The translations under genes were made by a program, and so were the position numbers. From assembly GCA_963708325.1 (NCBI GenBank), contig OY970203.1, positions 1,240,001 through 1,304,000 on the forward strand: 64,000 nt of DNA. The letters are read 5' to 3'. This stretch comes from G963708325 sp963708325. Lineage in GTDB: Bacteria; Actinomycetota; Thermoleophilia; Solirubrobacterales; 70-9. The notes beneath the pieces were generated by a model, which worked only from the letters and a program-made list of their open reading frames with translations, was not told where the DNA came from and did no database searches. Positions within the stretch are counted from its first letter, which is position 1; every line of letters begins with the position of its first letter. Positions 22,656-30,816 of this stretch are shown in pieces.

Positions 22656-24809
22656 ATGAGCGCGCGCGACGAGGGCCGGCGGCCGGCGGCGGCGGTCCCC
22701 TCGCTTCTCGTCTGCGGCCTCCACCTGGCCGCCCTCTGGGCGCTGGCGTTCGTGCAGCCGCTGCTCGACCTGCTCGGTCGCAACGCGGACTTCTTCGTCG
22801 CCCGCCACAACATTCGCGGCGACATCCTCGTCTTCGCGATCGGCTTCACCCTGCTGCCGCCGCTGGCGATGGTCGGCCTCGAGTGGATCGCCAAGCGGAT
22901 CCGACCCAACCTCCAGCTCTGGCTGCACCTCGCCCTCGTCGCCCTGCTGACTGCGGCGCTGGCGCTGCAGCTGCTAAAGGACAACTTCTTCTCCGGCCCC
23001 GCCGGCCTGCTGATCGTGCTGGCGATCGGGCTCGGCGTCGCGCTCGCCTTCGCTTACGTACGCACCCGCTTCGTGCCCTCGCTGCTCAGCGTGCTGGCGG
23101 TCACCCCGATCCTGTTCCTGGTCGTCTTTTTGCTCTTCTCCGACGTCTCCAGGCTGGTGCTGCCGCAGCGCCAGGCGAAGGCGGCGGCAGCGACCAAGGC
23201 GCGCAACCCGGTGGTCGTCGTGGTGATGGACGAGACCCCGGTGACGACGCTGATGGACGCCCGTGGCCGGATCGACTCCAAGCTGCTTCCGAACATCGCC
23301 GCGATCGCCCGCCAGGCGACGTGGTACCGAAACGCCACCACCGTCGCCGACAAGACGCCGCGGGCGATCCCGGCGATCCTCACCGGCGACAACCCCGGCT
23401 TCTCCAAGCTGCCGACCGCCTCGGACCAGCCGGACAACCTGTTCACGCTGCTGGGCCGGACCTACCGGGTCGAGGACTATGAGACCGCGACAGCGCTGTG
23501 CCCGCGCAGCGTCTGCCCCCAGGGCCCCGCCGAGGCCCCCGGGGAGAGCAAGTCGTTCGGCGACCGCATGCGCAGTCTCGTCTCGGACCTGCGGATCGTC
23601 TCCGAGCATCTGCTGCTGCCGAACTCGATCCGCGACCACCTGCCGCCGGTGGACCAGACGTTCGGCAGCTTCGCCGGCCCGAGCGGCAGCAAGGGCCTGT
23701 CGAGCTCGGCCGGCGCGGCCCAGCTCCGGCTCGGCCAGAAGCTGCGCGCGAAGTCGCAGGGAAGCCACACCGAGTTCTTCAACAGCTTCGTTGACTCGAT
23801 CACGTCGCACCCGCGATCGCTCTACTTCATCTACTTCCAGGTGCCGCACTACCCGTGGCAGCACTACCCCGACGGCCACCGCTACACCAAGCAGGGGACC
23901 GACCTTGGCTCGTTCCTCGACCAGAAGGGGCGCTGGCCGGACGACCCCTGGCTCGTTGGCCACGCCTACCAGCGCTACCTGATGCAGGCCGCGTACTCCG
24001 ACTGGCTGCTCGGCAAGCTGGTCGAGCAGATGAAGCGCGTCGGGGTCTGGGACAGCAGCCTGGTTGTGATCACCGCCGACCACGGCGTCGCGTTCATCCC
24101 CGGCGAGTCGCGCCGCGACGCCGACTCCAAGAACCTGGCCGAGATCGGGACGATCCCGCTGATCGTCAAGGCGCCTGGGCAGAAGCGGGGCCACGTCTCC
24201 GACGAGCACATGGACTCCAACGACATCCTGCCGACGATCGCCGACCTGCTCGGGATCGACCTCCCCTGGGAGGTCGAGGGGCGCTCAGCCGCGGACGGCG
24301 GCGCCGGCGACGAGGTCAGCGTCTCGGCCAGCTCCGGCGACACGATCACGGTGCCGCTGGCCGAGATGATTCGCAAGCGCGACGCCGCCGTCGCCCAGAA
24401 GGTGCGGATGTTCGGCTCCGCCGTCCCCCCCTCGAGCCTGTTCCGCTTCGGCCCCCATCCCGAGCTGCTCGGCCGCAGCGTCGCGTCGCTTCCGTCCGCG
24501 CCCGCCGGCAAGGGCCACCTGGAGCTGGACGATCCCGGGAACTGGGCGTCGGTCGACACCGGCCGCGCCCAGGTGCCGGGCGAGGTGAAGGGGACGTTCA
24601 CCGGCGTGCCGGCGGGGCGCCCGGTGGCCGTGGCCATGAACGGCAGGATCGCCGTCACCGCTCGAAGCGTGGATGACGACGGCACCGTCCGACTGATCTC
24701 CGTGGTCCCCTTCGGGATCCTGCGCGCCGGGCCGAACTCCGTGCAGGTCTACGAGATCCACGGCGCCGGCCGCCGCGTCAGCCTGCAGCCGCTCGGCGGC
24801 ACCGGCTGA
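22656..24809 (+). CDS. Sulfatase-fold membrane enzyme, copy B (tandem paralogue)
   Basis: 717 residues. Same layout as the upstream gene: about five membrane helices (~15-165), then the extracytoplasmic sulfatase-type domain with Asp192 (VVVMDETP), Thr234 in ADKTPRAIPAILTG and TADHGVAF, and a C-terminal beta-rich region ending in LQPLGGTG, like copy A (LEPLGGTG). The basic N-terminal tail is shorter. The two enzymes probably act on related extracellular polymers, perhaps adding and removing a group, or on two acceptors. The only sequence between the copies is the 50-nt repeat, which leaves no clear ribosome-binding site. Confidence 0.87.
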   Translation: MSARDEGRRPAAAVPSLLVCGLHLAALWALAFVQPLLDLLGRNADFFVARHNIRGDILVFAIGFTLLPPLAMVGLEWIAKRIRPNLQLWLHLALVALLTAALALQLLKDNFFSGPAGLLIVLAIGLGVALAFAYVRTRFVPSLLSVLAVTPILFLVVFLLFSDVSRLVLPQRQAKAAAATKARNPVVVVVMDETPVTTLMDARGRIDSKLLPNIAAIARQATWYRNATTVADKTPRAIPAILTGDNPGFSKLPTASDQPDNLFTLLGRTYRVEDYETATALCPRSVCPQGPAEAPGESKSFGDRMRSLVSDLRIVSEHLLLPNSIRDHLPPVDQTFGSFAGPSGSKGLSSSAGAAQLRLGQKLRAKSQGSHTEFFNSFVDSITSHPRSLYFIYFQVPHYPWQHYPDGHRYTKQGTDLGSFLDQKGRWPDDPWLVGHAYQRYLMQAAYSDWLLGKLVEQMKRVGVWDSSLVVITADHGVAFIPGESRRDADSKNLAEIGTIPLIVKAPGQKRGHVSDEHMDSNDILPTIADLLGIDLPWEVEGRSAADGGAGDEVSVSASSGDTITVPLAEMIRKRDAAVAQKVRMFGSAVPPSSLFRFGPHPELLGRSVASLPSAPAGKGHLELDDPGNWASVDTGRAQVPGEVKGTFTGVPAGRPVAVAMNGRIAVTARSVDDDGTVRLISVVPFGILRAGPNSVQVYEIHGAGRRVSLQPLGGTG
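22977..23053 (+). repeat. 77-nt nearly identical patch, copy B
   Basis: Partner of 20762-20838 (76 of 77 positions). See that entry; it lies at the same relative position of the paralogous gene. Confidence 0.8.
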
Positions 24810-24812
24810 GCT

Positions 24813-25499
24813 TCAGCTGCCGGCCCCGAGCCGCTTCGCCGCGTCGCGCAGGTTGCGCACCTCGGCGGTCGGGGGCTTTCTGCCCTCCAGCTTCTCGCCG
24901 TGGCGATTCACCCAGATCACCGGCACGTTCATCTTCAGCAGCGGGGCGACGTCATTGACATAGCCCGAGCCGATGTGTACCCAGCCCTTCTTGCCGCCGA
25001 TCCGCCGCGCGCACTCGCGGAAGTGGACGGGGTCGGGCTTGTAGCTGCGCACCTGCTGGGCGGTGACGACGAGGTCAAGTTCCGTGCGCAGGTGGCGCCG
25101 GGAAATGCCGAGCAGCTTGTCGTCGATGTTGGAGATGATCCCGACGTCGTAGCGCTTGGAGAGCCTGTCCATCGCCGCGTTGGCCTCCCGAAACGGCGTC
25201 CACTCGCCGACGCTGTCCGGCAGGAACTGCGCCCGCGACGGCTCCAGCTCCCAGCCGATCTCGCCGGCCACCTTGACGGCGGCCCGGCGCAACACCTCGG
25301 CGTAGAGCTCGTAGGAGCCCGCCATGATCTCGGCCTGGACCTCGAAGAAGCGGCGCATCAGGGGTGCCTCCTCGAAGGTGAAGCCGTCCTCCTCGGCCTC
25401 GGCGCGGAACGCGTCGAGGATCCCCTTCTCCCAGTCGATCAGGGTCCCGTAGCAGTCGGTCGTGACCCACTTGATGTCGGCCAGCTTGGGCAGTGCCAT
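24813..25499 (-). CDS. Haloacid dehalogenase type II family hydrolase
   Basis: 228 residues from ATG 25499; an in-frame GTG further upstream (25553) is rejected because the conserved start MALPKLADIKWVTTDCYGTL begins here and CATAAT at 25512-25517 is the likely -10. HAD motifs: nucleophile Asp in TTDCYGTLIDW, SNIDD (motif II), Lys in YKPDPVHF (motif III) and GSGYVNDV (motif IV, where GDS is replaced by GSG). Length and cap position fit the 2-haloacid dehalogenase branch, many of whose members hydrolyse other small substrates. It faces away from sucC and converges on the sulfatase-fold gene. Confidence 0.85.
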   Translation of the reverse strand: MALPKLADIKWVTTDCYGTLIDWEKGILDAFRAEAEEDGFTFEEAPLMRRFFEVQAEIMAGSYELYAEVLRRAAVKVAGEIGWELEPSRAQFLPDSVGEWTPFREANAAMDRLSKRYDVGIISNIDDKLLGISRRHLRTELDLVVTAQQVRSYKPDPVHFRECARRIGGKKGWVHIGSGYVNDVAPLLKMNVPVIWVNRHGEKLEGRKPPTAEVRNLRDAAKRLGAGS

Positions 25500-25511
25500 G
25501 AGCGGCGCGGG

Positions 25512-25517
25512 ATTATG
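25512..25517 (-). promoter_or_regulatory. -10 box CATAAT for the HAD gene
   Basis: CATAAT on the minus strand ends 12 nt before ATG 25499. On the other strand TAGTCT at 25575-25580 probably serves sucC, so the 110-base gap is a divergent promoter region. Confidence 0.5.
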
Positions 25518-25609
25518 CCATTCAGCATGCGATTGGCCCGCCCCGGTGGGCACGCGCCTTCGCAGGCAACCGTCTAGTCTCTGCCGCCCCCGAGCCGGGG
25601 AGCCGGGCC

Positions 25610-26767
25610 GTGGATCTACTCGAGTACCAGGGAAAAGAGCTGTTCGCCAAAGCCGCGGTGGCGGTGCCCGAGGGGAGGGTCGCCGACAGCGTCGATGCGG
25701 CCGTCGAGGGCGCCGAGGAGATCGGCTACCCCTGCGTGATCAAGGCGCAGGTGCAGATCGGCGGGCGCGGCAAGGCGGGGGGGATCAAGGTCGCCTCCGA
25801 CGCCGCCGAGGCGCGCGCCCATGCCGAGGCGATCCTGGGCATGGACATCCGCGGCCCCCGCGGCGAGGGGCCCTTCAGGGTGCACGAGGTCTGGGTCGAG
25901 CGAGCCTCGGAGATCGCCGCCGAGCACTATGCCTCGATCATCCTCGACCGCTCCGCCAAGAAGGTGCTGACGATGTTGTCGGCGATGGGCGGGATGAACG
26001 TCGAGGAGATCGCCGAGCGAGACCCGGACGCACTGGTCAAGCGGCACGTCGACCCGGCGCAGGGGCTCGGTGCCGAGCAGGCTCGTGCGCTGGCCGCCGA
26101 CGCCGGCCTCGACGAGGACGTCCTCGACAAGGTGGCCGAGCTGATGGTGAGCCTCTACGACGCGTTCGTCGCAAACGACGCCACCCTGATCGAGGTCAAC
26201 CCGCTCGTCGTCAGCGAGGACCGTGAGGTGATGGCGCTCGACGCGAAGGTGACCATCGACAACAGCGCGCTGTTTCGGCACCCGGACCTGGCGGAGCTGC
26301 GGGACACCGCTGCCGAGGACCCTCAGGAGCAGATGGCCAAGGAGAAGGGGCTCACCTACGTCAAGCTCGACGGCAACGTCGGCATCCTCGGAAACGGCGC
26401 CGGGCTCTGCATGTCCACGCTGGACGTCGTCGCGCAGGCCGGCGGCGATCCCGCCAACTTCCTCGATGCCGGCGGCGGATCGAAGGCGGAGGCGATCGTC
26501 GACGCGCTCGAGGTGATCACCTCGGACCGGAAGGTGACGGCGATCCTGTTCAACATCTTCGGCGGGATCACCCGCTGCGACGAGGTGGCGAAGGGGATCA
26601 TCGAGGCCTACCGCCAGGTCGACATCTCGGTACCGGTGGTCGTCCGCCTGGACGGGACGAACTCGGAGGAGGGGCTGGGCCTGCTCGCCGACGCAGAGCT
26701 GGAGAACCTTCACGTCGAGAGGACGATGCTCGGGGCCGCCGAGCGCGTGGTGGAGATGGCGAAATGA
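25610..26767 (+). CDS. sucC: Succinyl-CoA ligase, beta subunit
   Basis: 385 residues from GTG 25610 with GGGGAG about 8 bases upstream. The ATP-grasp N-terminus (LLEYQGKELFAKAAVAVPEG; IKAQVQIGGRGKAGGIKV) and the C-terminal CoA-ligase half with GNGAGLCMSTLD and FNIFGGITRCDEVAKGI match SucC. It works with SucD to make ATP or GTP from succinyl-CoA in the TCA cycle. Nucleotide specificity is not evident. Its stop overlaps the sucD start as ATGA. Confidence 0.96.
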   Translation: MDLLEYQGKELFAKAAVAVPEGRVADSVDAAVEGAEEIGYPCVIKAQVQIGGRGKAGGIKVASDAAEARAHAEAILGMDIRGPRGEGPFRVHEVWVERASEIAAEHYASIILDRSAKKVLTMLSAMGGMNVEEIAERDPDALVKRHVDPAQGLGAEQARALAADAGLDEDVLDKVAELMVSLYDAFVANDATLIEVNPLVVSEDREVMALDAKVTIDNSALFRHPDLAELRDTAAEDPQEQMAKEKGLTYVKLDGNVGILGNGAGLCMSTLDVVAQAGGDPANFLDAGGGSKAEAIVDALEVITSDRKVTAILFNIFGGITRCDEVAKGIIEAYRQVDISVPVVVRLDGTNSEEGLGLLADAELENLHVERTMLGAAERVVEMAK

Positions 26768-27645
26768 GCGTCATCGTCGGCGCCGACACCAAGCTCGTGG
26801 TATCCGGTCTGACCGGCCGCGAGGGCAGCTTCCACGGCCTCCGCAACCGCGAATACGGCACCGACCTGGTCGCCGGCGTCACCCCCGGCAAGGGGGGCCA
26901 GGACGTCGACGGCGTGCCCGTGTTCGACAGCATCGCCGAGGCGGTCGCCCAGCGCGGCGCGAACACCTCGATGGTGTTCGTCCCGGCGAAGTTCGCGGCG
27001 GCCTCGATCGAGGAGGCGATCGAGGCAGGCGTCGACACGGTGATCGCGATCACCGAGGGGATCCCCGTCCACGACATGCTGCGCGCCTACTGGAAGGCGA
27101 AGGACGCAGGGGTGCGGCTGATCGGCCCCAACTGCCCCGGCGTGCTGTCGCCCGGCGAGGCCAATGTGGGGATCATCCCCGCCCACTTCTTCACCCCCGG
27201 ACCGATCGGCGTCGTCTCGCGATCCGGCACGCTCACCTATCAGATCGGCAACGAGCTGGCCCAGGCCGGCGTCGGCAACTCGACGATCGTCGGGATGGGC
27301 GGCGACCCGATCGTCGGCTCCGACTTCATCGACATCATCGGCCTGTTCGAGGCCGACGACGAGACGGAGCTGATCGTGATGGTGGGCGAGATCGGCGGTG
27401 ATGCCGAGGAGCGCGCCGCCGAGTACATCGCCGAGAGCGTCTCCAAGCCGGTCGTCGCCTACATCGCCGGCTTCACCGCGCCGCCCGGCAAGCAGATGGG
27501 GCATGCCGGGGCGATCATCTCGGGCTCGTCGGGGACCGCCGAGGCGAAGAAGGAGGCGCTCGAGGCGAAGGGCGTGCAGGTCGGGCGCAGCCCGACCGAG
27601 ACGGCGCGGATAGCGGTTGACGTCCTGCAGGGCGCGCGCGCGTAA
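26764..27645 (+). CDS. sucD: Succinyl-CoA ligase, alpha subunit
   Basis: 293 residues. CoA-binding Rossmann domain (VVSGLTGREGSFHGL), GPNCPGVLSPGE, and the phosphohistidine His247 in GKQMGHAGAIISG. The length is normal. It is translationally coupled to sucC by a 4-base overlap. The aminotransferase gene downstream has its own TATACT box, so the sucCD unit may end here. Confidence 0.96.
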   Translation: MSVIVGADTKLVVSGLTGREGSFHGLRNREYGTDLVAGVTPGKGGQDVDGVPVFDSIAEAVAQRGANTSMVFVPAKFAAASIEEAIEAGVDTVIAITEGIPVHDMLRAYWKAKDAGVRLIGPNCPGVLSPGEANVGIIPAHFFTPGPIGVVSRSGTLTYQIGNELAQAGVGNSTIVGMGGDPIVGSDFIDIIGLFEADDETELIVMVGEIGGDAEERAAEYIAESVSKPVVAYIAGFTAPPGKQMGHAGAIISGSSGTAEAKKEALEAKGVQVGRSPTETARIAVDVLQGARA

Positions 27646-27664
27646 GGCCGGCACCCCCGCTACC

Positions 27665-27670
27665 TATACT
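27665..27670 (+). promoter_or_regulatory. -10 box TATACT for the aminotransferase gene
   Basis: TATACT, a near-consensus hexamer, ends 9 nt before ATG 27680, giving a short or absent leader. Confidence 0.6.
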
Positions 27671-27679
27671 GGCGCGGCG

Positions 27680-28777
27680 ATGGCGGCCGAGACGATCAGC
27701 TTCGCGCGCGGCGCTCCGAGCGCCGACATCCTGCCCGCGGAAGCGGTGCGGGAGGCGGCCGCGCACGCCCTGGAGGAAGACTGGGAGCGGGCGCTGTCGT
27801 ACGGCACCGGCGCCGGCCACCCCGGCCTGCGCGACTGGGTCGCGAAGCGTCACGAGACCGACCCGGCGCAGGTGATGATCACCAACGGCTCGATGGAGGC
27901 GGCGCTGTTCATCTTCGAGCGCTTCGCCGGCGAGGGCGGCGAGCGCGTGGTGGTGGAGCAGCCGTCCTACGACCGGACGCTGCTGATCCTCGCCAGGCTG
28001 GGCGCTGACCGTGCGGGTGTCCCGCTGCAGGCCGATGGCGTGGACGTCGACGCGTTCGAGCAGGCCGCCGACGGCGCGGTGCTCGCACACGTCATCCCCA
28101 ACTTCCACAACCCGGCCGGCTGCACGCTCTCCCTCGAGAAGCGCCAGCGCATAGTCGAGCTGGCGGCTGAGCGGGGCTTCGTCGTCTTCGAGGACGACCC
28201 GTACCGGGAGGTCGGCTTCGGCGACTACGCGCTGCCGACGATGCTGTCGCTGGACTCGGCCGACCGCGTGATCCACGCAAGCTCCTTCTCCAAGACCGTC
28301 AGCCCCGGCGTCCGGGTTGGCTACCTGATCGGGCCCGAGGAGGAGATCGCGGCGCTGTCCAAGCGGGCCAACGAGAACTACATCTCGCCCAACATGCTGG
28401 CCGAGTCGGTGGTCTGGGAGCTCTGCCGCTCCGGCGGCCTCGATCGCAACATCGAGGTCGTCTGCAAAGCGCTGCGCGAGCGGCGCGACACCCTGGTCGC
28501 CTCACTGCGGGAGCGCATCCCCGAGGCCGACTTCGTCGTTCCCGAGGGCGGCTACTTCCTCTGGCTCACCCTCGGCCCAGACGTGGACTGCGCCGAGCTG
28601 CAGGCGGCCGCCAAGGAGAACGGAGTGGCCTTCGTCAAGGGCGCCGACTTCATGCTGGACGGCGGAAACAACAGCCTGCGGCTGTCGTTTGCCAGCGTCC
28701 CGCCCGACCTGATCGACGAGGGAATCGCGCGGATCGCCCGGGCCCTCGAGCGCGTGCGCGCCGGCGCGCCGGCCTAG
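27680..28777 (+). CDS. PLP-dependent aminotransferase, class I (2-aminoadipate / LysN-like)
   Basis: 365 residues from ATG 27680; an in-frame upstream start (27617) would overlap sucD and lie before the TATACT box. Fold-type I motifs: SYGTGAGHPGLRDWV, NFHNPAGCTL with the cofactor Asn145, FEDDPYREV (Asp for the pyridine ring), and SSFSKTVSPGVRVGY with the Schiff-base Lys205. Closest by pattern to 2-aminoadipate, valine-pyruvate and MocR-related aminotransferases without the DNA-binding domain. The amino acid used cannot be read. Confidence 0.88.
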   Translation: MAAETISFARGAPSADILPAEAVREAAAHALEEDWERALSYGTGAGHPGLRDWVAKRHETDPAQVMITNGSMEAALFIFERFAGEGGERVVVEQPSYDRTLLILARLGADRAGVPLQADGVDVDAFEQAADGAVLAHVIPNFHNPAGCTLSLEKRQRIVELAAERGFVVFEDDPYREVGFGDYALPTMLSLDSADRVIHASSFSKTVSPGVRVGYLIGPEEEIAALSKRANENYISPNMLAESVVWELCRSGGLDRNIEVVCKALRERRDTLVASLRERIPEADFVVPEGGYFLWLTLGPDVDCAELQAAAKENGVAFVKGADFMLDGGNNSLRLSFASVPPDLIDEGIARIARALERVRAGAPA

Positions 28778-28815
28778 GCCGGCCCTTGAACGCATCTGAG
28801 TGAGACTATTCGGCC

Positions 28816-29100
28816 GTGCCGTTCACGCTCAGGAACCTCCAGGAGGACCTGGAGGACCTCGGGTCCAGGTTCGACGGCGCGCCGGACCTGGAGTTCCGCT
28901 TGGCGACCGCGGCGCTCGAGCTCGAGCAATCCGGCCTGAGCTACCAGCGCATTCCGCCGGGCTATCGCTTTCCGTACGGCCACACGCACAAGAAACAGGA
29001 GGAGGTGTACGTGGTCGTGCGCGGGAGCGGGCGCATGAAGGGTGGGCTGACTAACCCGCCCGGTCATCTCAGCGAATGGCGTTCAAGGCGGCCGGCCTAG
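28816..29100 (+). pseudogene. Cupin-domain protein truncated after the first half
   Basis: 94 residues from GTG 28816. Residues 1-75 follow a cupin family well (LEQSGLSYQRIPPGYRFPYG, then HTHKKQEEVYVVVRGSGRMK, with the metal-binding HTH...E cupin motif 1). After GSGRMK the sequence changes abruptly to a Gly/Pro/Arg tail and stops; the second cupin motif is missing. Homologues I know of continue for about 70 more residues. The break is near 29039. The stop codon is the palindrome CTAG shared with the stop of the converging DtxR-like gene, which suggests a deletion that fused the two ends. A functional short form is possible but unlikely. Confidence 0.7.
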
Positions 29101-29807
29101 CGCCCGTAACGGTCGCGCGACAGCTCGAGCTGCTCCGGTAGCGGCGGGCGCGCGGCGGGGGCGGGATCGGCACGCACGGAGACCGTCTCGGCGACGCTGC
29201 GCGAGACCTCGTGGCGACCCTCGTCCGAGACGACGACCACGCCGTCCTCCTCCGAGCTCTCCACCCTGCCGTTCAGCTCGGGGCGAAGCCCGCTGTCCTT
29301 GAGGTAGTGCAGCAGCTCCTCCGCCTCGTTCTCGAACCGCAGCACGCGCACCTCGGCCCCGGGCTCGACGTCCGCCAGCAACACTCCCTCCTCGCGGGCG
29401 CCCTCGACGAGCGGATGGCCGTGCGGGCAGGTCCTGGCGTCGCCGATCGCTGCCAGCATGCGCTCCTCCAGCACGGGCGACATCGCGTGCTCGAGGCGCT
29501 CGGCCTCCTCGTGAACCTCGTCCCAGGGCACGCCGAGGACGTCGGTGAGGAAGCGCTCGATCAGGCGGTGCCGCCGAACGATCGCCTCGGCGTGACGGCG
29601 GCCCTCGGCGGTGAAGGCGACGGAGCGGTCGCCGCGCCGGGAGACGTAGCCGTCGCCCTCGAGCCTGCCGATCATCTCGTGCACCGTCGGCGCGGATAGC
29701 TGCATCGCCCGGGCGATGTTGGCGCCCGTGATCGGCAGGCCGGCCTCCATCAGCCAGTACATGATCTGCAGGTACTCCTCCTCGGCGACCGTCGCCTCGT
29801 GGGCCAC
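29097..29807 (-). CDS. DtxR/MntR-family metal-dependent transcription regulator
   Basis: 236 residues from GTG 29807, preceded by AAGGAG; a longer reading back to 30056 would run into the divergent SDR gene and encodes no recognisable domain. N-terminal winged helix (EEEYLQIMYWLMEAG; QLSAPTVHEMIGRLEGDGYV), dimer and metal-binding domain (HRLIERFLTDVLGVPWDEVH, HAMSP, CPHGHP), then a FeoA-like SH3 C-terminal domain. Such proteins repress manganese or iron uptake genes when metal-loaded. No obvious transporter is nearby. TAGTAT upstream (~29845) is a candidate -10. Confidence 0.9.
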   Translation of the reverse strand: MAHEATVAEEEYLQIMYWLMEAGLPITGANIARAMQLSAPTVHEMIGRLEGDGYVSRRGDRSVAFTAEGRRHAEAIVRRHRLIERFLTDVLGVPWDEVHEEAERLEHAMSPVLEERMLAAIGDARTCPHGHPLVEGAREEGVLLADVEPGAEVRVLRFENEAEELLHYLKDSGLRPELNGRVESSEEDGVVVVSDEGRHEVSRSVAETVSVRADPAPAARPPLPEQLELSRDRYGR

Positions 29808-29889
29808 GTCACTCCTTCCGCTCGGCGCTTCCGAGACCCGCCCGATACTACTCGCGGCCCGGCGGCGTCCCGCGTGAGAGGATCGGGCG

Positions 29890-30681
29890 ATGCGGATCGA
29901 GGCCGGAACCACCGCGCTCGTGACCGGAGCGTCGCACGGCATCGGGCTCGAGGTCTCCCGCGCGCTCGCTGCTCGCGGCGCGCGCGTCGGCCTGCTGGCG
30001 CGAGACCCCGGCGCGCTCGACAGCGCGGCCGCCGTGGCGGGGGAGGCAGCGATCACGCTGCCCGCGGACGTCGGCGACTTCGACGCCGTCAGCGCCGCGG
30101 TGGCCAGCTTCCTCGATCGGGCGGGCGGGCTCGAGGTCGTCGTCGCGAACGCGGGCGTCGCCCGCTACGCCCCATTCGCGGAGCAGCCGTTGGAGGACGT
30201 GGAGGCGATGGTGCGGACGAACGTGCTCGGGACGATCTACACGATCAGAGCGGCGCTGCCGGCGATGCTGGACCGCGCCAGAGGGCACATCGTGGTGCTC
30301 TCCTCGGGCGCCGGGCTGCGCGCCTTTCCGTGGGCGGCGGTGTACGGAGCGACGAAGGCGGCGGACCGGGGGTTCGCCGAGGCGCTGCGGCACGAGCTGT
30401 CCGGTACCGGGGTGTCGCTGACCACTGTCTTTCCCGGCGAGGTGGCGACCGACCTGCACGAGGGGCGGCGCGACCGCCTCCCGGACTGGCGGGCCAGCGA
30501 GAGCGAGCTCCCGGCCGCCGACGTCGCGGCGGCGATCGTGGGCGCAATCGAGGCGGACTCGAGGACCGTCTATCTGCCCCGCAGCGTGCGCGTCCTCGGC
30601 CTCAACGGGGTCGCGCCGCGACTGACCGACCGTCTGCTGGCGGCCGTGCGGGGAGGGGCGGCGGCGCCGCGCCGCGACTGA
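29890..30681 (+). CDS. Short-chain dehydrogenase/reductase
   Basis: 263 residues. TGASHGIG at residues 12-19, NAG (88-90), Ser near 140 and Tyr152-x3-Lys156 (VYGATKAA) give a complete classical SDR active site. The substrate is unknown. It is divergent from the DtxR-like gene with 82 bases between the starts; a GATACT box at ~29843 may serve it or the opposite gene. Confidence 0.9.
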   Translation: MRIEAGTTALVTGASHGIGLEVSRALAARGARVGLLARDPGALDSAAAVAGEAAITLPADVGDFDAVSAAVASFLDRAGGLEVVVANAGVARYAPFAEQPLEDVEAMVRTNVLGTIYTIRAALPAMLDRARGHIVVLSSGAGLRAFPWAAVYGATKAADRGFAEALRHELSGTGVSLTTVFPGEVATDLHEGRRDRLPDWRASESELPAADVAAAIVGAIEADSRTVYLPRSVRVLGLNGVAPRLTDRLLAAVRGGAAAPRRD

Positions 30682-30703
30682 CGGCCGCAGACCGCCATCG
30701 GCA

Positions 30704-30745
30704 CCGATACCGGTCGGACAGAAATCCCAATTTTGGGTATTTCGG
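30704..30745. promoter_or_regulatory. AT-rich nested inverted repeats before the HD-GYP gene
   Basis: CCCAA-TT-TTGGG at 30726-30737 is a perfect palindrome nested inside CCGATACC (30704-30711) and GGTATTTCGG (30736-30745), which pair with a two-base bulge. The low GC of this patch stands out. It could be an operator or a structured leader. A GATATC at 30754-30759 follows. Confidence 0.45.
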
Positions 30746-30816
30746 TTCGGGCGGATATCCCCGATGCTTGTGTCGTGGGGGCACCACAGACCCACGTGCG
30801 TCCTGATTCTTTCCCT

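Noticed and set aside
29808..30056. N-terminal extension of the DtxR-like regulator
   Set aside because: It would overlap the divergent SDR gene, has no domain, and GTG 29807 has a good AAGGAG just upstream.
30733..30735. TTG as start of the HD-GYP protein
   Set aside because: It lies inside a perfect palindrome, has no ribosome-binding site, and the first recognisable residues come later; kept only as an alternative.
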